Origin: Citrobacter sp. Cu233
GTDB lineage: Bacteria > Pseudomonadota > Gammaproteobacteria > Enterobacterales > Enterobacteriaceae
Reading direction: 5' to 3'
DNA: 64,000 bases
Assembly: GCF_030332225.1 (NCBI RefSeq)
Contig: NZ_JAOWIF010000042.1
Coordinates: 429,903-493,902, forward strand
Position numbers and translations under genes: made by a program
In this document: one piece after another, positions 1 to 9,172 of the stretch
Layout of the letters: the number at the start of each line of letters is the position of its first letter
Numbering within the stretch: the first letter of the stretch is position 1
Notes under the pieces: generated by a model
Database searches by the model: none
What the model was told of the DNA's origin: nothing
What the model saw: the letters and a program-made list of their open reading frames with translations, nothing else

Positions 1-888
1 GGCAATGATGCGTTCCATCGCGCTGTCACCGTCCTCGGTGAAATAGCGGGTGATGGTTGGGAACAGCGGCTGGAACAGGCTGTACTCACGCAATTTTTTA
101 TAGGTTTCATAACCGTAGCCCGCCTGTAACAGCTTGAGCGCTTCTTCAAACAGGCGTGCAGGAGGAATATCGTTCAGCAGTGTTGCCAGACGTGGGATCG
201 GCTCTGCGGTTTCCGGGCTGATACGCATATCAAGCTTGGCTGCAAAGCGTACCGCGCGCAGCATACGCACGGGATCTTCACGATAGCGCGTTTCAGGATT
301 GCCAATCAGGCGGATTATACCGTCTTCCAGATCCTGCATTCCACCCACGTAATCACGAACGGTGAAATCAGCCACGCTATAGTAGAGGCTGTTGATGGTG
401 AAATCGCGGCGCTGGGCATCTTCTTCGATGGAACCGAAGATGTTGTCGCGCAACAGCATTCCGTTTTGCCCACGCTGTGACGTTGCACGATCGGCTTCGC
501 TGCCTTCATGATGACCACGAAAAGTAGCGACTTCGATAATTTCCGGGCCAAACATGACGTGAGCCAGACGGAAACGGCGTCCAACCAGACGGCAGTTGCG
601 AAACAACTTCCGCACCTGATCCGGCGTAGCGTTAGTGGTGACATCAAAGTCTTTCGGTTTTTTGCCCAGCAAAAGGTCGCGCACGCCACCGCCAACCAGC
701 CATGCCTCGTATCCAGCCTTATTAAGCCTGTACATTACCTTCAGGGCATTTTCACTGATATCTTTGCGGGAGATAGAGTGCTGCTCACGCGGGATTACCG
801 TCATATGCGGACGGGCGACGGCAAGCTCGGCCTCGCGCTCCTCGCGGCTTAGCACCTTGCGGCAAAAATTAGCGACTCGGGTAAAAAT
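1..888 (-). CDS. pcnB: Poly(A) polymerase I (partial, C-terminus outside window)
   Basis: PcnB adds 3' poly(A) tails to RNA and so promotes decay, including control of ColE1-type plasmid copy number through RNA I. The translated N-terminus reads [16 protein letters not shown], matching E. coli PcnB residue for residue at the start. The nucleotidyltransferase motif KPKDFDV and the segment GDSAMERII near the cut edge are visible. The frame gives 296 residues before the window ends; the full protein is about 465. The first codon is ATT at 888-886, preceded by GAGGTG at a sensible spacing. No in-frame ATG, GTG or CTG lies between it and an in-frame TGA just upstream; only a TTG 21 bases earlier is possible. 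AUU initiation of pcnB is established for E. coli. It is the last gene visible in the minus-strand run after dksA-gluQ; folK would be expected next, outside the window. Confidence 0.93.
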   Translation of the reverse strand, partial: MFTRVANFCRKVLSREEREAELAVARPHMTVIPREQHSISRKDISENALKVMYRLNKAGYEAWLVGGGVRDLLLGKKPKDFDVTTNATPDQVRKLFRNCRLVGRRFRLAHVMFGPEIIEVATFRGHHEGSEADRATSQRGQNGMLLRDNIFGSIEEDAQRRDFTINSLYYSVADFTVRDYVGGMQDLEDGIIRLIGNPETRYREDPVRMLRAVRFAAKLDMRISPETAEPIPRLATLLNDIPPARLFEEALKLLQAGYGYETYKKLREYSLFQPLFPTITRYFTEDGDSAMERIIA

Positions 889-959
889 AGTGCACCTCGG
901 TAGTGTCAAACTTCAGTCAGAACAAGTGTTGCTGTGTAAAAATCGCGGCTAATCATAGC

Positions 960-1856
960 TCAGCATGAGTCATTTGAGAATGCCGGATTTACATTCACTG
1001 AACCCGGTACAGTCGTAAGCGTCCAATTTTGCACCGCAGTTTGCAGTAATTCTTCCACACTCAGCGCTTGCCACGGTATTGCAGTGTTCTGACCGAGGAA
1101 GCGCAACGCCTTGATGAGAATCGGGCGTGGATCGCCTTGCGGCAGGGCAGGCGCATGATTCTGCTTAGAAAGTTTAGCGCCTTGCTCGTTGAGCGCCAAC
1201 GGCAGATGAATATAATCCGGTACTTGCCAGCCGAACTGCTGATACAACGAAATTTGGCGTACAGTAGGTTCGATGAGATCGGCACCGCGTACAATCTCAG
1301 TTACCCCCTGGAAGTGGTCATCAACCACCACCGCAAGGTTATAAGCAAACAATCCGTCGCGTCGGTGGATAATAAAGTCTTCCCGAGCAAGCTCTGGGTC
1401 GGCGTGAATATTGCCGCGCAGCAGGTCGTTAAAGTGTAAAACGGGATGCTGTTGCTTGATGCGTACCGCTGCATTTTCCGGCCCGTGGCGTAACGCGCGG
1501 CAGTGACCGTCGTAAATCCCGCCAACACGCTGAATACGGGCGCGTGTACAGGTACAGTAGTAGCTTAAATCTTGTTGTTGTAACCAGGCCAGTGCCTCAC
1601 GGTAGGCATCATGGCGTTGCGATTGCCACATGATTTCGCCATCCCAGTGCAGCCCGTAATGTTCCAGCTGACGCAGAATCGTCTCTGCAGCACCGGGAAC
1701 TTCACGAGGAGGATCGATATCTTCAATGCGTACCCGCCAGATTCCTCGCTGTGCACGGGCCTGTAGATAACTGCCGAGGGCGGCTACCAGGGAACCAAAA
1801 TGCAGTTCACCGGAAGGTGAAGGGGCAAAACGGCCAATGTAGGGTTTGTCTGTCAT
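960..1856 (-). CDS. gluQ: Glutamyl-Q tRNA(Asp) synthetase
   Basis: A truncated paralogue of glutamyl-tRNA synthetase that attaches glutamate to the queuosine base at position 34 of tRNA(Asp) and lacks an anticodon-binding domain. The 298-residue reading starting [10 protein letters not shown] shows the class I signature as HFGS (19-22), a KLSKQ loop (about 228-232) in place of KMSKS, and zinc ligands C101, C103, Y115 and C119 in the CTCTRARIQ...YDGHC segment. Starts further upstream (1871 or beyond) stay in frame but would run into the dksA terminator hairpin, so the start nearest the conserved MTD is chosen; no strong Shine-Dalgarno is seen for any of them. It lies 72 bases after dksA, with a terminator between, so expression probably depends on read-through. 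Confidence 0.93.
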   Translation of the reverse strand: MTDKPYIGRFAPSPSGELHFGSLVAALGSYLQARAQRGIWRVRIEDIDPPREVPGAAETILRQLEHYGLHWDGEIMWQSQRHDAYREALAWLQQQDLSYYCTCTRARIQRVGGIYDGHCRALRHGPENAAVRIKQQHPVLHFNDLLRGNIHADPELAREDFIIHRRDGLFAYNLAVVVDDHFQGVTEIVRGADLIEPTVRQISLYQQFGWQVPDYIHLPLALNEQGAKLSKQNHAPALPQGDPRPILIKALRFLGQNTAIPWQALSVEELLQTAVQNWTLTTVPGSVNVNPAFSNDSC

Positions 1857-1880
1857 GTCTGTGGATAACATAAAAGAAGA

Positions 1881-1901
1881 AGGCGGGAGAATCTCCCGCC
1901 T
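1881..1901 (-). terminator. dksA terminator, upstream of gluQ
   Basis: A near-perfect palindrome with arms AGGCGGGA and TCCCGCCT (8 bp, 5-nt loop) is followed on the minus strand by a T-rich tract (TTCTTCTTTT). It sits between the dksA stop and the gluQ start. A terminator at this place is described as limiting gluQ expression in Shigella and E. coli. Confidence 0.85.
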
Positions 1902-1928
1902 GTAGTAAACGTGGTACAAATGACGGGA

Positions 1929-2384
1929 TTAACCCGCCATCTGTTTTTCGCGAATCTCAGCCAGCGTTTTGCAGTCGATACACAGATCGGCTGTCGGACG
2001 GGCTTCCAGACGACGAATACCAATTTCTACGCCGCATGATTCGCAGTAGCCGAAATCTTCATCTTCTACTTTCTTCAGCGTCTTCTCGATCTTTTTGATC
2101 AGTTTGCGCTCACGGTCACGGTTACGCAGCTCAAGGCTGAATTCTTCTTCCTGTGCGGCACGGTCAACCGGATCAGGGAAGTTAGCCGCTTCGTCCTGCA
2201 TATGAGTCACAGTGCGATCGACTTCATCCCTGAGTTGATTACGCCATGCTTCAAGAATACGCCTGAAGTGCGACAGCTGGGCTTCGTTCATATACTCTTC
2301 GCCCGGTTTCTCCTGGTACGGCTCCACCCCAGCGATGGCGAGAATACTCAGGGACGATGTTTTACGGTTTTGCCCTTCTTGCAT
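1929..2384 (-). CDS. dksA: RNA polymerase-binding transcription factor DksA
   Basis: DksA binds the RNA polymerase secondary channel and, with ppGpp, represses rRNA and activates amino-acid promoters. The 151-residue product begins [12 protein letters not shown] coiled-coil hairpin spans roughly residues 33-106, with tip aspartates D71 and D74 (NFPDPVDRA). A four-cysteine zinc finger is formed by C114, C117, C135 and C138. Six extra in-frame codons upstream are rejected because the length from this ATG equals the family's 151 residues and GGAG lies just upstream. The nearest gene on the minus strand is sfsA, 177 bases upstream, enough room for a dksA promoter. The same window carries an rRNA P1 promoter, a classic DksA target. 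Confidence 0.97.
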   Translation of the reverse strand: MQEGQNRKTSSLSILAIAGVEPYQEKPGEEYMNEAQLSHFRRILEAWRNQLRDEVDRTVTHMQDEAANFPDPVDRAAQEEEFSLELRNRDRERKLIKKIEKTLKKVEDEDFGYCESCGVEIGIRRLEARPTADLCIDCKTLAEIREKQMAG

Positions 2385-2561
2385 GTTGCTTCTCCTTAAC
2401 ACGCACTATCGATCCCCATGTTCGGGGGAAAAATCAGGTCGCTATAAATAGCAGATGCTTTTCCGGATAGCAATTATCTAAACGTAACACTTGACAACCC
2501 TGTGAGGAAAAGCGTATTTGCGCACGCGGCCAGAATACTAATTAACCCGTTGTTTACACCA

Positions 2562-3266
2562 TTACAAGGCAATGGGCAACGGCTCTTTAAGAGTCATACC
2601 ATGGGCAGAAAGTTCCGCTTTATAAACCAGAATTTCTACCCCCTTTAGCTGTGCTTCGACTAATAACTGCGCATATTTTGCATCGATATGGCGCGCGGGT
2701 GAAAACCGTGTAATGGCTGAATGCAGTACCGCGAAAAATATGACGGCACGTTTACCTTCAGCCGCTACGCTCATCAATTCCCGAAGATGTTTCTGACCTC
2801 GTTCAGTGATGGCATCGGGAAAATAACCATACTCTTTTTCCGCCAACGTGACTGATTTTACTTCAATATAGCAGTCAGTCCGGGAATCTGCCTGTAACAA
2901 AAAATCAATACGGCTGCCTTCTGCGCCGTATTTTACTTCACTTTTCAACACGCTGTAGCCAGAAAGCTCCGCAATGAACTCATTCTGAATAGCCTCTTTC
3001 GTTAAGCGATTGGCCCATAGCGTGTTAACACAAATAAATGCATCGGATCCGGTTTGCGTTAATTCCCAGGTATGTGGATATTTCCGCTTAGTATTTTCTG
3101 ATGTTGAATACCAGACGGTATCACCAGGGGTTGCGCATCCGGTCATTGCTCCGGTATTTGGGCAGTGTAGCGTCAAGGTTGTACCATCAGGTGTGATCAC
3201 ATCCGCTAAAAAACGTTTATAGCGCTGAATTAGCGTAGCGCGTTGTAAAGGGGGAGAAAATTGCAT
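2562..3266 (-). CDS. sfsA: Sugar fermentation stimulation protein SfsA
   Basis: A 234-residue protein, the usual family length, beginning [19 protein letters not shown]. SfsA was named for raising maltose fermentation in a crp background; its biochemical role is unsettled, with nuclease-like folds suggested for the family. Conserved stretches visible include [12 protein letters not shown] near the N-terminus and SRIDFLLQ...[10 protein letters not shown] in the middle; the D and ExK pattern resembles a PD-(D/E)xK nuclease core (inference). It follows thpR by 15 bases on the same strand and precedes dksA by 177 bases. Confidence 0.95.
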   Translation of the reverse strand: MQFSPPLQRATLIQRYKRFLADVITPDGTTLTLHCPNTGAMTGCATPGDTVWYSTSENTKRKYPHTWELTQTGSDAFICVNTLWANRLTKEAIQNEFIAELSGYSVLKSEVKYGAEGSRIDFLLQADSRTDCYIEVKSVTLAEKEYGYFPDAITERGQKHLRELMSVAAEGKRAVIFFAVLHSAITRFSPARHIDAKYAQLLVEAQLKGVEILVYKAELSAHGMTLKEPLPIAL

Positions 3267-3281
3267 GAATAATACCCTTGA

Positions 3282-3812
3282 TTATTTGCTCAGCACCCAG
3301 CGTTGCAAGGTTGAATAGCGCGTGCGTCCTCGCTCAAATGACGAGGCATAAAGCGCAAACTCCGTAACCGGAAATGACCAGCAAAAACCGGGGGGCGGAA
3401 TGGCGACTGCATGGCTGGCATCGCGCAAGAGCGTGATATGCGGGTGAAAGGGCTGTGGGCTTTGGTAGCACCCGCTGCGTGCGGCCTGTGCTCGCAGCAT
3501 ATTGGCCAGTTGCAATAGCCCGCGTGGCGGCTGGCGGATTCCCAGCCATACGACCCGCGAACGCAGCCATTGCCCTGCATCGTCCAGCCTGAGCGTAAAT
3601 GCCGGCTGGCGAATGCGTCCGGCCAGCTGTGATAGCGCTTGCTGTTTCTCTGTACTAACATCCCCTAAAAAAGCCAGCGTCAGGTGCAGATTGTCCGCGG
3701 CGACCGGGCGGCCCGCTTCCGGTGGAAATTGTGCGGCTCGCCAGTGGATGAGCTGCTCCCGAACCTCAGCAGGCAATTCAATGGCAAAGAACAGCCGTTT
3801 TGGCTCAGACAT
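3282..3812 (-). CDS. thpR: RNA 2',3'-cyclic phosphodiesterase (2H family)
   Basis: Member of the 2H phosphoesterase family (formerly LigT), acting on 2'-5'-linked or 2',3'-cyclic RNA ends. The 176-residue reading from MSEPKRLFFAIELP has the two signature tetrapeptides, HLTL at 43-46 and HITL at 125-128, whose histidines are catalytic in the family. A longer in-frame extension (33 codons) would run across the start region of the divergent gene hrpB, so the MSEP start is preferred and gives the E. coli length. Its promoter region is shared with hrpB, which starts 73 bases away on the other strand. Confidence 0.95.
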   Translation of the reverse strand: MSEPKRLFFAIELPAEVREQLIHWRAAQFPPEAGRPVAADNLHLTLAFLGDVSTEKQQALSQLAGRIRQPAFTLRLDDAGQWLRSRVVWLGIRQPPRGLLQLANMLRAQAARSGCYQSPQPFHPHITLLRDASHAVAIPPPGFCWSFPVTEFALYASSFERGRTRYSTLQRWVLSK

Positions 3813-3885
3813 GATGGATACTCGGTTATGAATTAACGCGATGCTACAATGCAGCGCGAAGAATGTTAACCCTCTGGAGTCATTT

Positions 3886-6315
3886 GTGACGTCATTGCCC
3901 GTTGCCGCCATAGTGCCTGAACTGCTTACTGCCCTTGATGCCTCACCGCAGGTCCTGCTGACCGCGCCGACGGGGGCCGGGAAATCGACCTGGCTGCCGC
4001 TACAGCTTCTGACGCATCAGGGGATTACGGGGCGCATTATCCTGCTGGAACCCCGTCGCCTGGCGGCTCGCAATGTGGCACAACGACTGGCGGAGTCGCT
4101 AAACGAAAAGCCCGGCGAAACCGTGGGTTATCGCATGCGCGCGCAAAATTGCGTTGGGCCGCAAACCCGGCTTGAAGTGGTCACAGAAGGTGTGCTCACG
4201 CGCATGATCCAACGCGATCCAGAATTGCAGGGCGTTGGTCTGGTGATCCTTGATGAATTTCACGAGCGCAGCCTGCAGGCGGATCTGGCACTGGCGCTCC
4301 TGTTGGACGTGCAGCAAGGCCTGCGGGACGATTTAAAACTGCTGATTATGTCAGCAACTCTGGACAACGGGCGTTTGCAGCAGCTGTTGCCTGAAGCGCC
4401 TACCCTTGTTTCCGAAGGCCGTGCGTTTCCTGTTGAACGGCGCTACCAGCCGCTGGCGACGCATTTGCGTTTTGACGAGGCGGTTGCCATTGCCACTGCG
4501 GAGTTGCTGCGTAACGAGAGTGGTTCGTTGCTGCTATTTTTACCCGGCGTGGGGGAGATCCTGCGCGTGCAGGAGCAATTGGCAGGGCGTGTGGGCAGCG
4601 ATATCCTGCTGTGCCCGCTGTACGGCGCATTATCGCTGACCGAGCAGCGACAGGCCATTTTGCCCGCGCCGCCGGGGAGACGTAAAGTCGTACTGGCAAC
4701 CAATATTGCTGAAACCAGCTTAACCATTGAAGGTATCCGTCTGGTGGTGGACTGTGCTCAGGAGCGTGTGGCGCGTTTTGATGCCCGCACGGGATTGACG
4801 CGACTGATTACCCAACGCATTAGTCAGGCTTCAATGACCCAACGTGCAGGGCGAGCAGGCCGCCTGGAACCCGGTATTTGTCTGCACCTGCTGGCGAAAG
4901 AGCAGGCTGAAAGAGCGACGGCGCAGAGTGAGCCTGAGATTTTACAGAGTGATTTATCCGGTTTGCTGATGGAACTGTTGCAATGGGGATGCACTGACCC
5001 CGCACAGTTGAGCTGGCTGGATAGGCCGCCAGTCGTAAATATGCAGGCGGCAACGCGTTTGTTACAGATGCTGGGCGCGCTGGAGGGCGACAGACTCAGT
5101 GCCACCGGACAGAAAATGGCGGCCCTGGGCAACGATCCCCGCTTAGCAGCAATGCTCGTCAGTGCTAACAATGACGACGAAGCGGCAACGGCAGCAAAGC
5201 TGGCGGCAATTCTGGAAGAACCACCGCGCGGTGGGAGCACCGATCTGACAACAGCGTTTTCACGCCACCAGCCCGCCTGGCAACTGCGTAGCCAGCAGCT
5301 ATTAAAGCGCCTGAATGTGCGGGGAGGCCAGCCTGATAGCGAACTGTTAGCACCTTTACTGGCGCAGGCGTTTGCCGATCGTATTGCCCGGCGCCGTGGT
5401 CAGGAAGGGCGCTATCAACTGGCGAACGGGATGGGGGCGATGCTGGATGCTGATGATGCTTCAGCGCGCCATGAGTGGCTTATCGCGCCGCTGTTGCTAC
5501 AGGGTAGTGCCTCGCCGGATGCTCGCATTTTGTTGTCTCTGCCGCTGGATATCGACAGCGTCATACAGACGTGTCCTGAGCTGCTGCGACAGTCAGATAC
5601 TATTGAATGGGATGAAAACCAGGGGACGCTGAAAGCGCTGCGCCGAATGCGCATTGGTCAACTGACAGTTAAAGTGCAGCCACTGGCTAAACCTTCGGAA
5701 GAAGAGTTGCATCAGGCCATGTTGAACGGAATTCGCGATAAAGGCCTAAGTGTGCTCAACTGGACGCCGGAGGCTGAACAGTTTCGGTTGCGTCTGCACT
5801 GTGCGGCAAACTGGTTGCCGGAGTACGGTTGGCCTGCTGTCGATGATGCTTCGCTGCTGTCGACGCTGGAGAGCTGGCTATTGCCGCATATGAGCGGTGT
5901 GCACTCTTTACGCGCGCTCAAAGCATTAAATGTGGCTCAGGCATTGCGTGGTTTACTGGACTGGTCAATGCTGCAACGTCTGGAGAGTTCGCTGCCTGCG
6001 CATTACACTGTGCCGACGGGAAGCCGGATAGCCATTCGCTATCACGAGGATAACCCCCCGACACTGGCGGTCAGGATGCAGGAAATGTTTGGCGAAGCGG
6101 ATACGCCAACCATCGCCGAGGGGCGTGTGTCGTTGGTGCTGGAACTGCTTTCTCCGGCCCAGCGACCGCTGCAGGTCACAAGCGATCTGAGCGCGTTCTG
6201 GAAAGGATCGTACCGTGAGGTACAAAAAGAGATGAAAGGGCGTTATCCCAAGCACGTCTGGCCGGACGATCCGGCGAATAGCGCGCCAACGCGGCGGACC
6301 AAAAAGTATTCATAA
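3886..6315 (+). CDS. hrpB: ATP-dependent RNA helicase HrpB (DEAH family)
   Basis: A DEAH/RHA-type helicase of unknown physiological substrate. The start is taken as GTG at 3886 because TGGAG lies just upstream and the 809-residue product then matches the E. coli length; an ATG 15 codons earlier lacks a ribosome site. Motifs in order: Walker A APTGAGKST (27-35), DEFH (123-126) in place of DEAH, SAT (156-158), and QRAGRAGR of motif VI near residue 320. The C-terminal half carries the HrpB-specific domain and ends KHVWPDDPAN...RRTKKYS, with a basic tail. It is followed by mrcB after 80 bases on the same strand. Confidence 0.95.
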   Translation: MTSLPVAAIVPELLTALDASPQVLLTAPTGAGKSTWLPLQLLTHQGITGRIILLEPRRLAARNVAQRLAESLNEKPGETVGYRMRAQNCVGPQTRLEVVTEGVLTRMIQRDPELQGVGLVILDEFHERSLQADLALALLLDVQQGLRDDLKLLIMSATLDNGRLQQLLPEAPTLVSEGRAFPVERRYQPLATHLRFDEAVAIATAELLRNESGSLLLFLPGVGEILRVQEQLAGRVGSDILLCPLYGALSLTEQRQAILPAPPGRRKVVLATNIAETSLTIEGIRLVVDCAQERVARFDARTGLTRLITQRISQASMTQRAGRAGRLEPGICLHLLAKEQAERATAQSEPEILQSDLSGLLMELLQWGCTDPAQLSWLDRPPVVNMQAATRLLQMLGALEGDRLSATGQKMAALGNDPRLAAMLVSANNDDEAATAAKLAAILEEPPRGGSTDLTTAFSRHQPAWQLRSQQLLKRLNVRGGQPDSELLAPLLAQAFADRIARRRGQEGRYQLANGMGAMLDADDASARHEWLIAPLLLQGSASPDARILLSLPLDIDSVIQTCPELLRQSDTIEWDENQGTLKALRRMRIGQLTVKVQPLAKPSEEELHQAMLNGIRDKGLSVLNWTPEAEQFRLRLHCAANWLPEYGWPAVDDASLLSTLESWLLPHMSGVHSLRALKALNVAQALRGLLDWSMLQRLESSLPAHYTVPTGSRIAIRYHEDNPPTLAVRMQEMFGEADTPTIAEGRVSLVLELLSPAQRPLQVTSDLSAFWKGSYREVQKEMKGRYPKHVWPDDPANSAPTRRTKKYS

Positions 6316-6395
6316 ATTGAGAGATTTCTTCTTCTGTCGCCTGACGGAAGAACAGAGAATCAGGCCTTTGCGCCTGAATGTTGCGGAGAAAAAGC

Positions 6396-8939
6396 ATGGC
6401 GGGGAATGACCGCGAGCCAATTGGACGTAAAGGGAAACCGACACGTCCGGTGAAACAAAAGGTGAGCCGTCGTCAACTCAGAGATGACGAGTATGACGAC
6501 GATTATGATGATGATGACTATGAGGATGAAGAACCGATGCCGCGTAAGGGTAAGGGCAAAGGGCGTAAGCCTCGTGGTAAGCGTGGCTGGTTCTGGCTGC
6601 TGGTAAAACTGTCGATCGTTTTTTTGGTGCTGATCGCGATATATGGCGTGTACCTGGACCAAAAAATTCGCAGCCGTATTGATGGTAAAGTCTGGCAACT
6701 GCCTGCGGCTGTTTATGGCCGAATGGTGAACCTTGAACCAGAAATGCCCATCGGCAAGAACGAGATGGTGAAACTGCTGGAGGCGACACAGTATCGTCAG
6801 GTCTCGAAGATGACGCGTCCCGGCGAGTTTACCGTGCAGGCGAACAGTATTGAGATGATCCGCCGTCCGTTTGACTTCCCGGACAGTAAAGAAGGGCAGG
6901 TGCGTGCGCGTCTGACCTTTGATGGCGATCATCTGGATACCATTGAGAATATGGATAACAACCGCCAGTTCGGTTTCTTCCGTCTCGATCCGCGTTTGAT
7001 CACCATGCTGTCTTCCCCGAACGGCGAGCAGCGTCTGTTCGTTCCGCGCAGCGGTTTCCCGGATCTGCTGGTGGATACGCTGCTGGCGACCGAAGACCGC
7101 CATTTCTATGAGCACGACGGTATCAGCCTCTATTCCATTGGACGTGCAGTGCTGGCGAACCTGACAGCCGGTCGTACGGTGCAGGGGGCCAGTACGCTGA
7201 CACAGCAACTGGTGAAAAACCTGTTCCTGTCCAGCGAGCGCTCATACTGGCGTAAAGCGAACGAAGCCTATATGGCGCTGATCATGGATGCGCGCTACAG
7301 CAAAGACCGCATTCTTGAACTGTATATGAATGAGGTGTACCTCGGTCAGAGCGGCGACAACGAGATCCGTGGCTTCCCGTTGGCGAGCCTGTACTATTTT
7401 GGTCGCCCGGTAGAGGAGTTGAGTCTTGACCAGCAGGCGCTGTTGGTGGGGATGGTGAAAGGCGCGTCAATCTACAACCCATGGCGTAATCCGAAGCTGG
7501 CGCTGGAGCGTCGTAACCTGGTGCTGCGCCTGCTGCAGCAGCAGCAGATTATCGATCAGGATCTGTATGACATGCTGAGTGCGCGTCCGTTAGGCGTGCA
7601 GCCGCGTGGTGGGGTGATTTCACCACAACCCGCGTTTATGCAGATGGTACGCCAGGAGCTACAGGCGAAGCTGGGCGATAAAGTCAAAGATCTCTCCGGT
7701 GTGAAAATTTTCACCACCTTTGATTCCGTGGCGCAGGATGCGGCAGAAAAAGCGGCGGTGGAAGGCATTCCGGTGCTGAAAAAACAGCGTAAGCTGAGCG
7801 ATCTGGAAACGGCGATTGTGGTCGTTGACCGCTTTAGCGGCGAGGTTCGTGCCATGGTCGGAGGCGCAGAGCCGCAGTTTGCGGGCTATAACCGCGCGAT
7901 GCAGGCCCGTCGTTCCATCGGTTCTCTGGCAAAACCGGCAACCTATCTGACGGCGCTGAGCCAGCCGAAGCTGTATCGCCTGAATACCTGGATCGCCGAT
8001 GCGCCGATTGCTCTGCGCCAGCCGAACGGCCAGGTGTGGTCACCGCAAAACGATGACCGTCGCTATAGCGAAAGCGGTAAAGTGATGCTGGTGGATGCGT
8101 TAACGCGTTCAATGAACGTCCCGACCGTCAATCTGGGGATGGCGCTGGGCCTGCCAGCTGTTACCGAGACCTGGACGAAACTGGGCGCCCCGAAAGATCA
8201 GCTCAATCCGGTTCCGGCGATGCTGCTGGGGGCGTTGAACCTGACGCCAATTGAAGTGGCGCAGGCGTTCCAGACCATCGCCAGCGGGGGTAACCGTGCG
8301 CCATTATCAGCACTGCGTTCGGTCATTGCTGAAGATGGGACCGTGTTGTATCAAAGCTTCCCGCAGGCAGAGCGCGCAGTTCCGGCTCAGGCGGCATATA
8401 TGACGCTGTGGACGATGCAACAGGTGGTTCAACGCGGTACGGGTCGTCAACTGGGCGCGAAGTACCCAGGCCTCCATCTGGCAGGTAAAACCGGGACCAC
8501 CAACAACAACGTGGATACCTGGTTTGCCGGTATCGACGGCAGCCAGGTGACGATTACCTGGGTAGGCCGCGATAACAACCAGCCAACCAAGTTGTACGGT
8601 GCAAGCGGGGCGATGTCGATTTACCAGCGTTATCTGGCAAACCAGACACCCACACCGCTTACGCTGACGCCGCCGGAAGATATCGTGGATATGGGCGTCG
8701 ATTACGACGGTAACTTCGTGTGCAGTGGCGGTATGCGTACGCTGCCGGTGTGGACAAGCGATCCGGATTCGCTCTGCCAGCAAGGCGAGGCGCAGCAGCA
8801 GTCGGGCAATCCGTTTGATCAGTCAACGCCGCAGCAACAGCCTCAACAACAGCAGCAACAGCAACAAGCGCCGCAGCCAGAGAAGAAAGACGGCGACGGT
8901 GTTGCTGGTTGGATCAAAGATATGTTCGGCAGTAACTAA
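6396..8939 (+). CDS. mrcB: Penicillin-binding protein 1B (bifunctional transglycosylase/transpeptidase)
   Basis: Class A PBP that polymerises and cross-links peptidoglycan, activated by the lipoprotein LpoB. The start ATG at 6396 follows GGAGA; 847 residues versus 844 in E. coli. In order: a very acidic cytoplasmic run (about 30-47), a basic patch, one membrane segment (about 64-86), the UB2H region, the GT51 domain with catalytic E233 in [14 protein letters not shown], and the transpeptidase with the active serine in [10 protein letters not shown] (position 510 by alignment with E. coli) and a KTGT box. A second methionine at residue 48 (EEPMPRKGK) matches the internal start of the short isoform known in E. 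coli. The C-terminus is glutamine-rich. Confidence 0.97.
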   Translation: MAGNDREPIGRKGKPTRPVKQKVSRRQLRDDEYDDDYDDDDYEDEEPMPRKGKGKGRKPRGKRGWFWLLVKLSIVFLVLIAIYGVYLDQKIRSRIDGKVWQLPAAVYGRMVNLEPEMPIGKNEMVKLLEATQYRQVSKMTRPGEFTVQANSIEMIRRPFDFPDSKEGQVRARLTFDGDHLDTIENMDNNRQFGFFRLDPRLITMLSSPNGEQRLFVPRSGFPDLLVDTLLATEDRHFYEHDGISLYSIGRAVLANLTAGRTVQGASTLTQQLVKNLFLSSERSYWRKANEAYMALIMDARYSKDRILELYMNEVYLGQSGDNEIRGFPLASLYYFGRPVEELSLDQQALLVGMVKGASIYNPWRNPKLALERRNLVLRLLQQQQIIDQDLYDMLSARPLGVQPRGGVISPQPAFMQMVRQELQAKLGDKVKDLSGVKIFTTFDSVAQDAAEKAAVEGIPVLKKQRKLSDLETAIVVVDRFSGEVRAMVGGAEPQFAGYNRAMQARRSIGSLAKPATYLTALSQPKLYRLNTWIADAPIALRQPNGQVWSPQNDDRRYSESGKVMLVDALTRSMNVPTVNLGMALGLPAVTETWTKLGAPKDQLNPVPAMLLGALNLTPIEVAQAFQTIASGGNRAPLSALRSVIAEDGTVLYQSFPQAERAVPAQAAYMTLWTMQQVVQRGTGRQLGAKYPGLHLAGKTGTTNNNVDTWFAGIDGSQVTITWVGRDNNQPTKLYGASGAMSIYQRYLANQTPTPLTLTPPEDIVDMGVDYDGNFVCSGGMRTLPVWTSDPDSLCQQGEAQQQSGNPFDQSTPQQQPQQQQQQQQAPQPEKKDGDGVAGWIKDMFGSN
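8844..8867 (+). repeat. CAA/CAG run encoding eight glutamines in PBP1b tail
   Basis: Eight consecutive CAA/CAG codons (residues 817-824 of mrcB) lie inside a longer Q/P-rich stretch starting near 8826. Mixed codons make it less slippage-prone than a pure repeat. Confidence 0.9.
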
Positions 8940-8947
8940 CCTCTCCC

Positions 8948-8972
8948 AAAACCCGCTCCGGCGGGTTTTTCT
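8948..8972 (+). terminator. mrcB terminator
   Basis: Stem ACCCGC/GCGGGT (8951-8956 with 8961-8966), TCCG loop, A-tract before and T5 after. It begins eight bases past the mrcB stop. Confidence 0.9.
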
Positions 8973-9096
8973 TTTCTCACATCCGGTTCCGGGCAAAACA
9001 ACATTCCAGCCTAATTTATTAACCCTTTCTTTTCATCTGGTTATTTCTTAACCCCTCAGTTTTAGTAGGGGCGCGTATCGCTTGCTATCTCGCCAG

Positions 9097-9138
9097 CGTT
9101 TCGAATATTATGCTGTCGTTATAATAATAATTCTCGTT
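9097..9138 (+). promoter_or_regulatory. fhuA promoter with Fur box
   Basis: A perfect TATAAT occurs at 9120-9125, with only a weak -35 17 bases upstream. The 19 bases at 9120-9138 match the Fur consensus (GATAATGATAATCATTATC) at 12 positions, so Fur-Fe(II) would cover the -10. This is the expected iron-repressed control of ferrichrome uptake. The remaining sequence from the mrcB terminator to here shows nothing else recognisable. Confidence 0.75.
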
Positions 9139-9172
9139 TACGTTATCATTCACTTTCATCAGAGAAATACCA

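Noticed and set aside
2488..2500. TTGACA-like hexamer on the plus strand in the dksA upstream region
   Set aside because: No matching -10 at a suitable distance and no plus-strand gene starts there.
6360..7208. 282-codon antisense frame over mrcB start
   Set aside because: Shadow; it includes runs of Ile from the acidic GAT/GAC codons of the sense strand.
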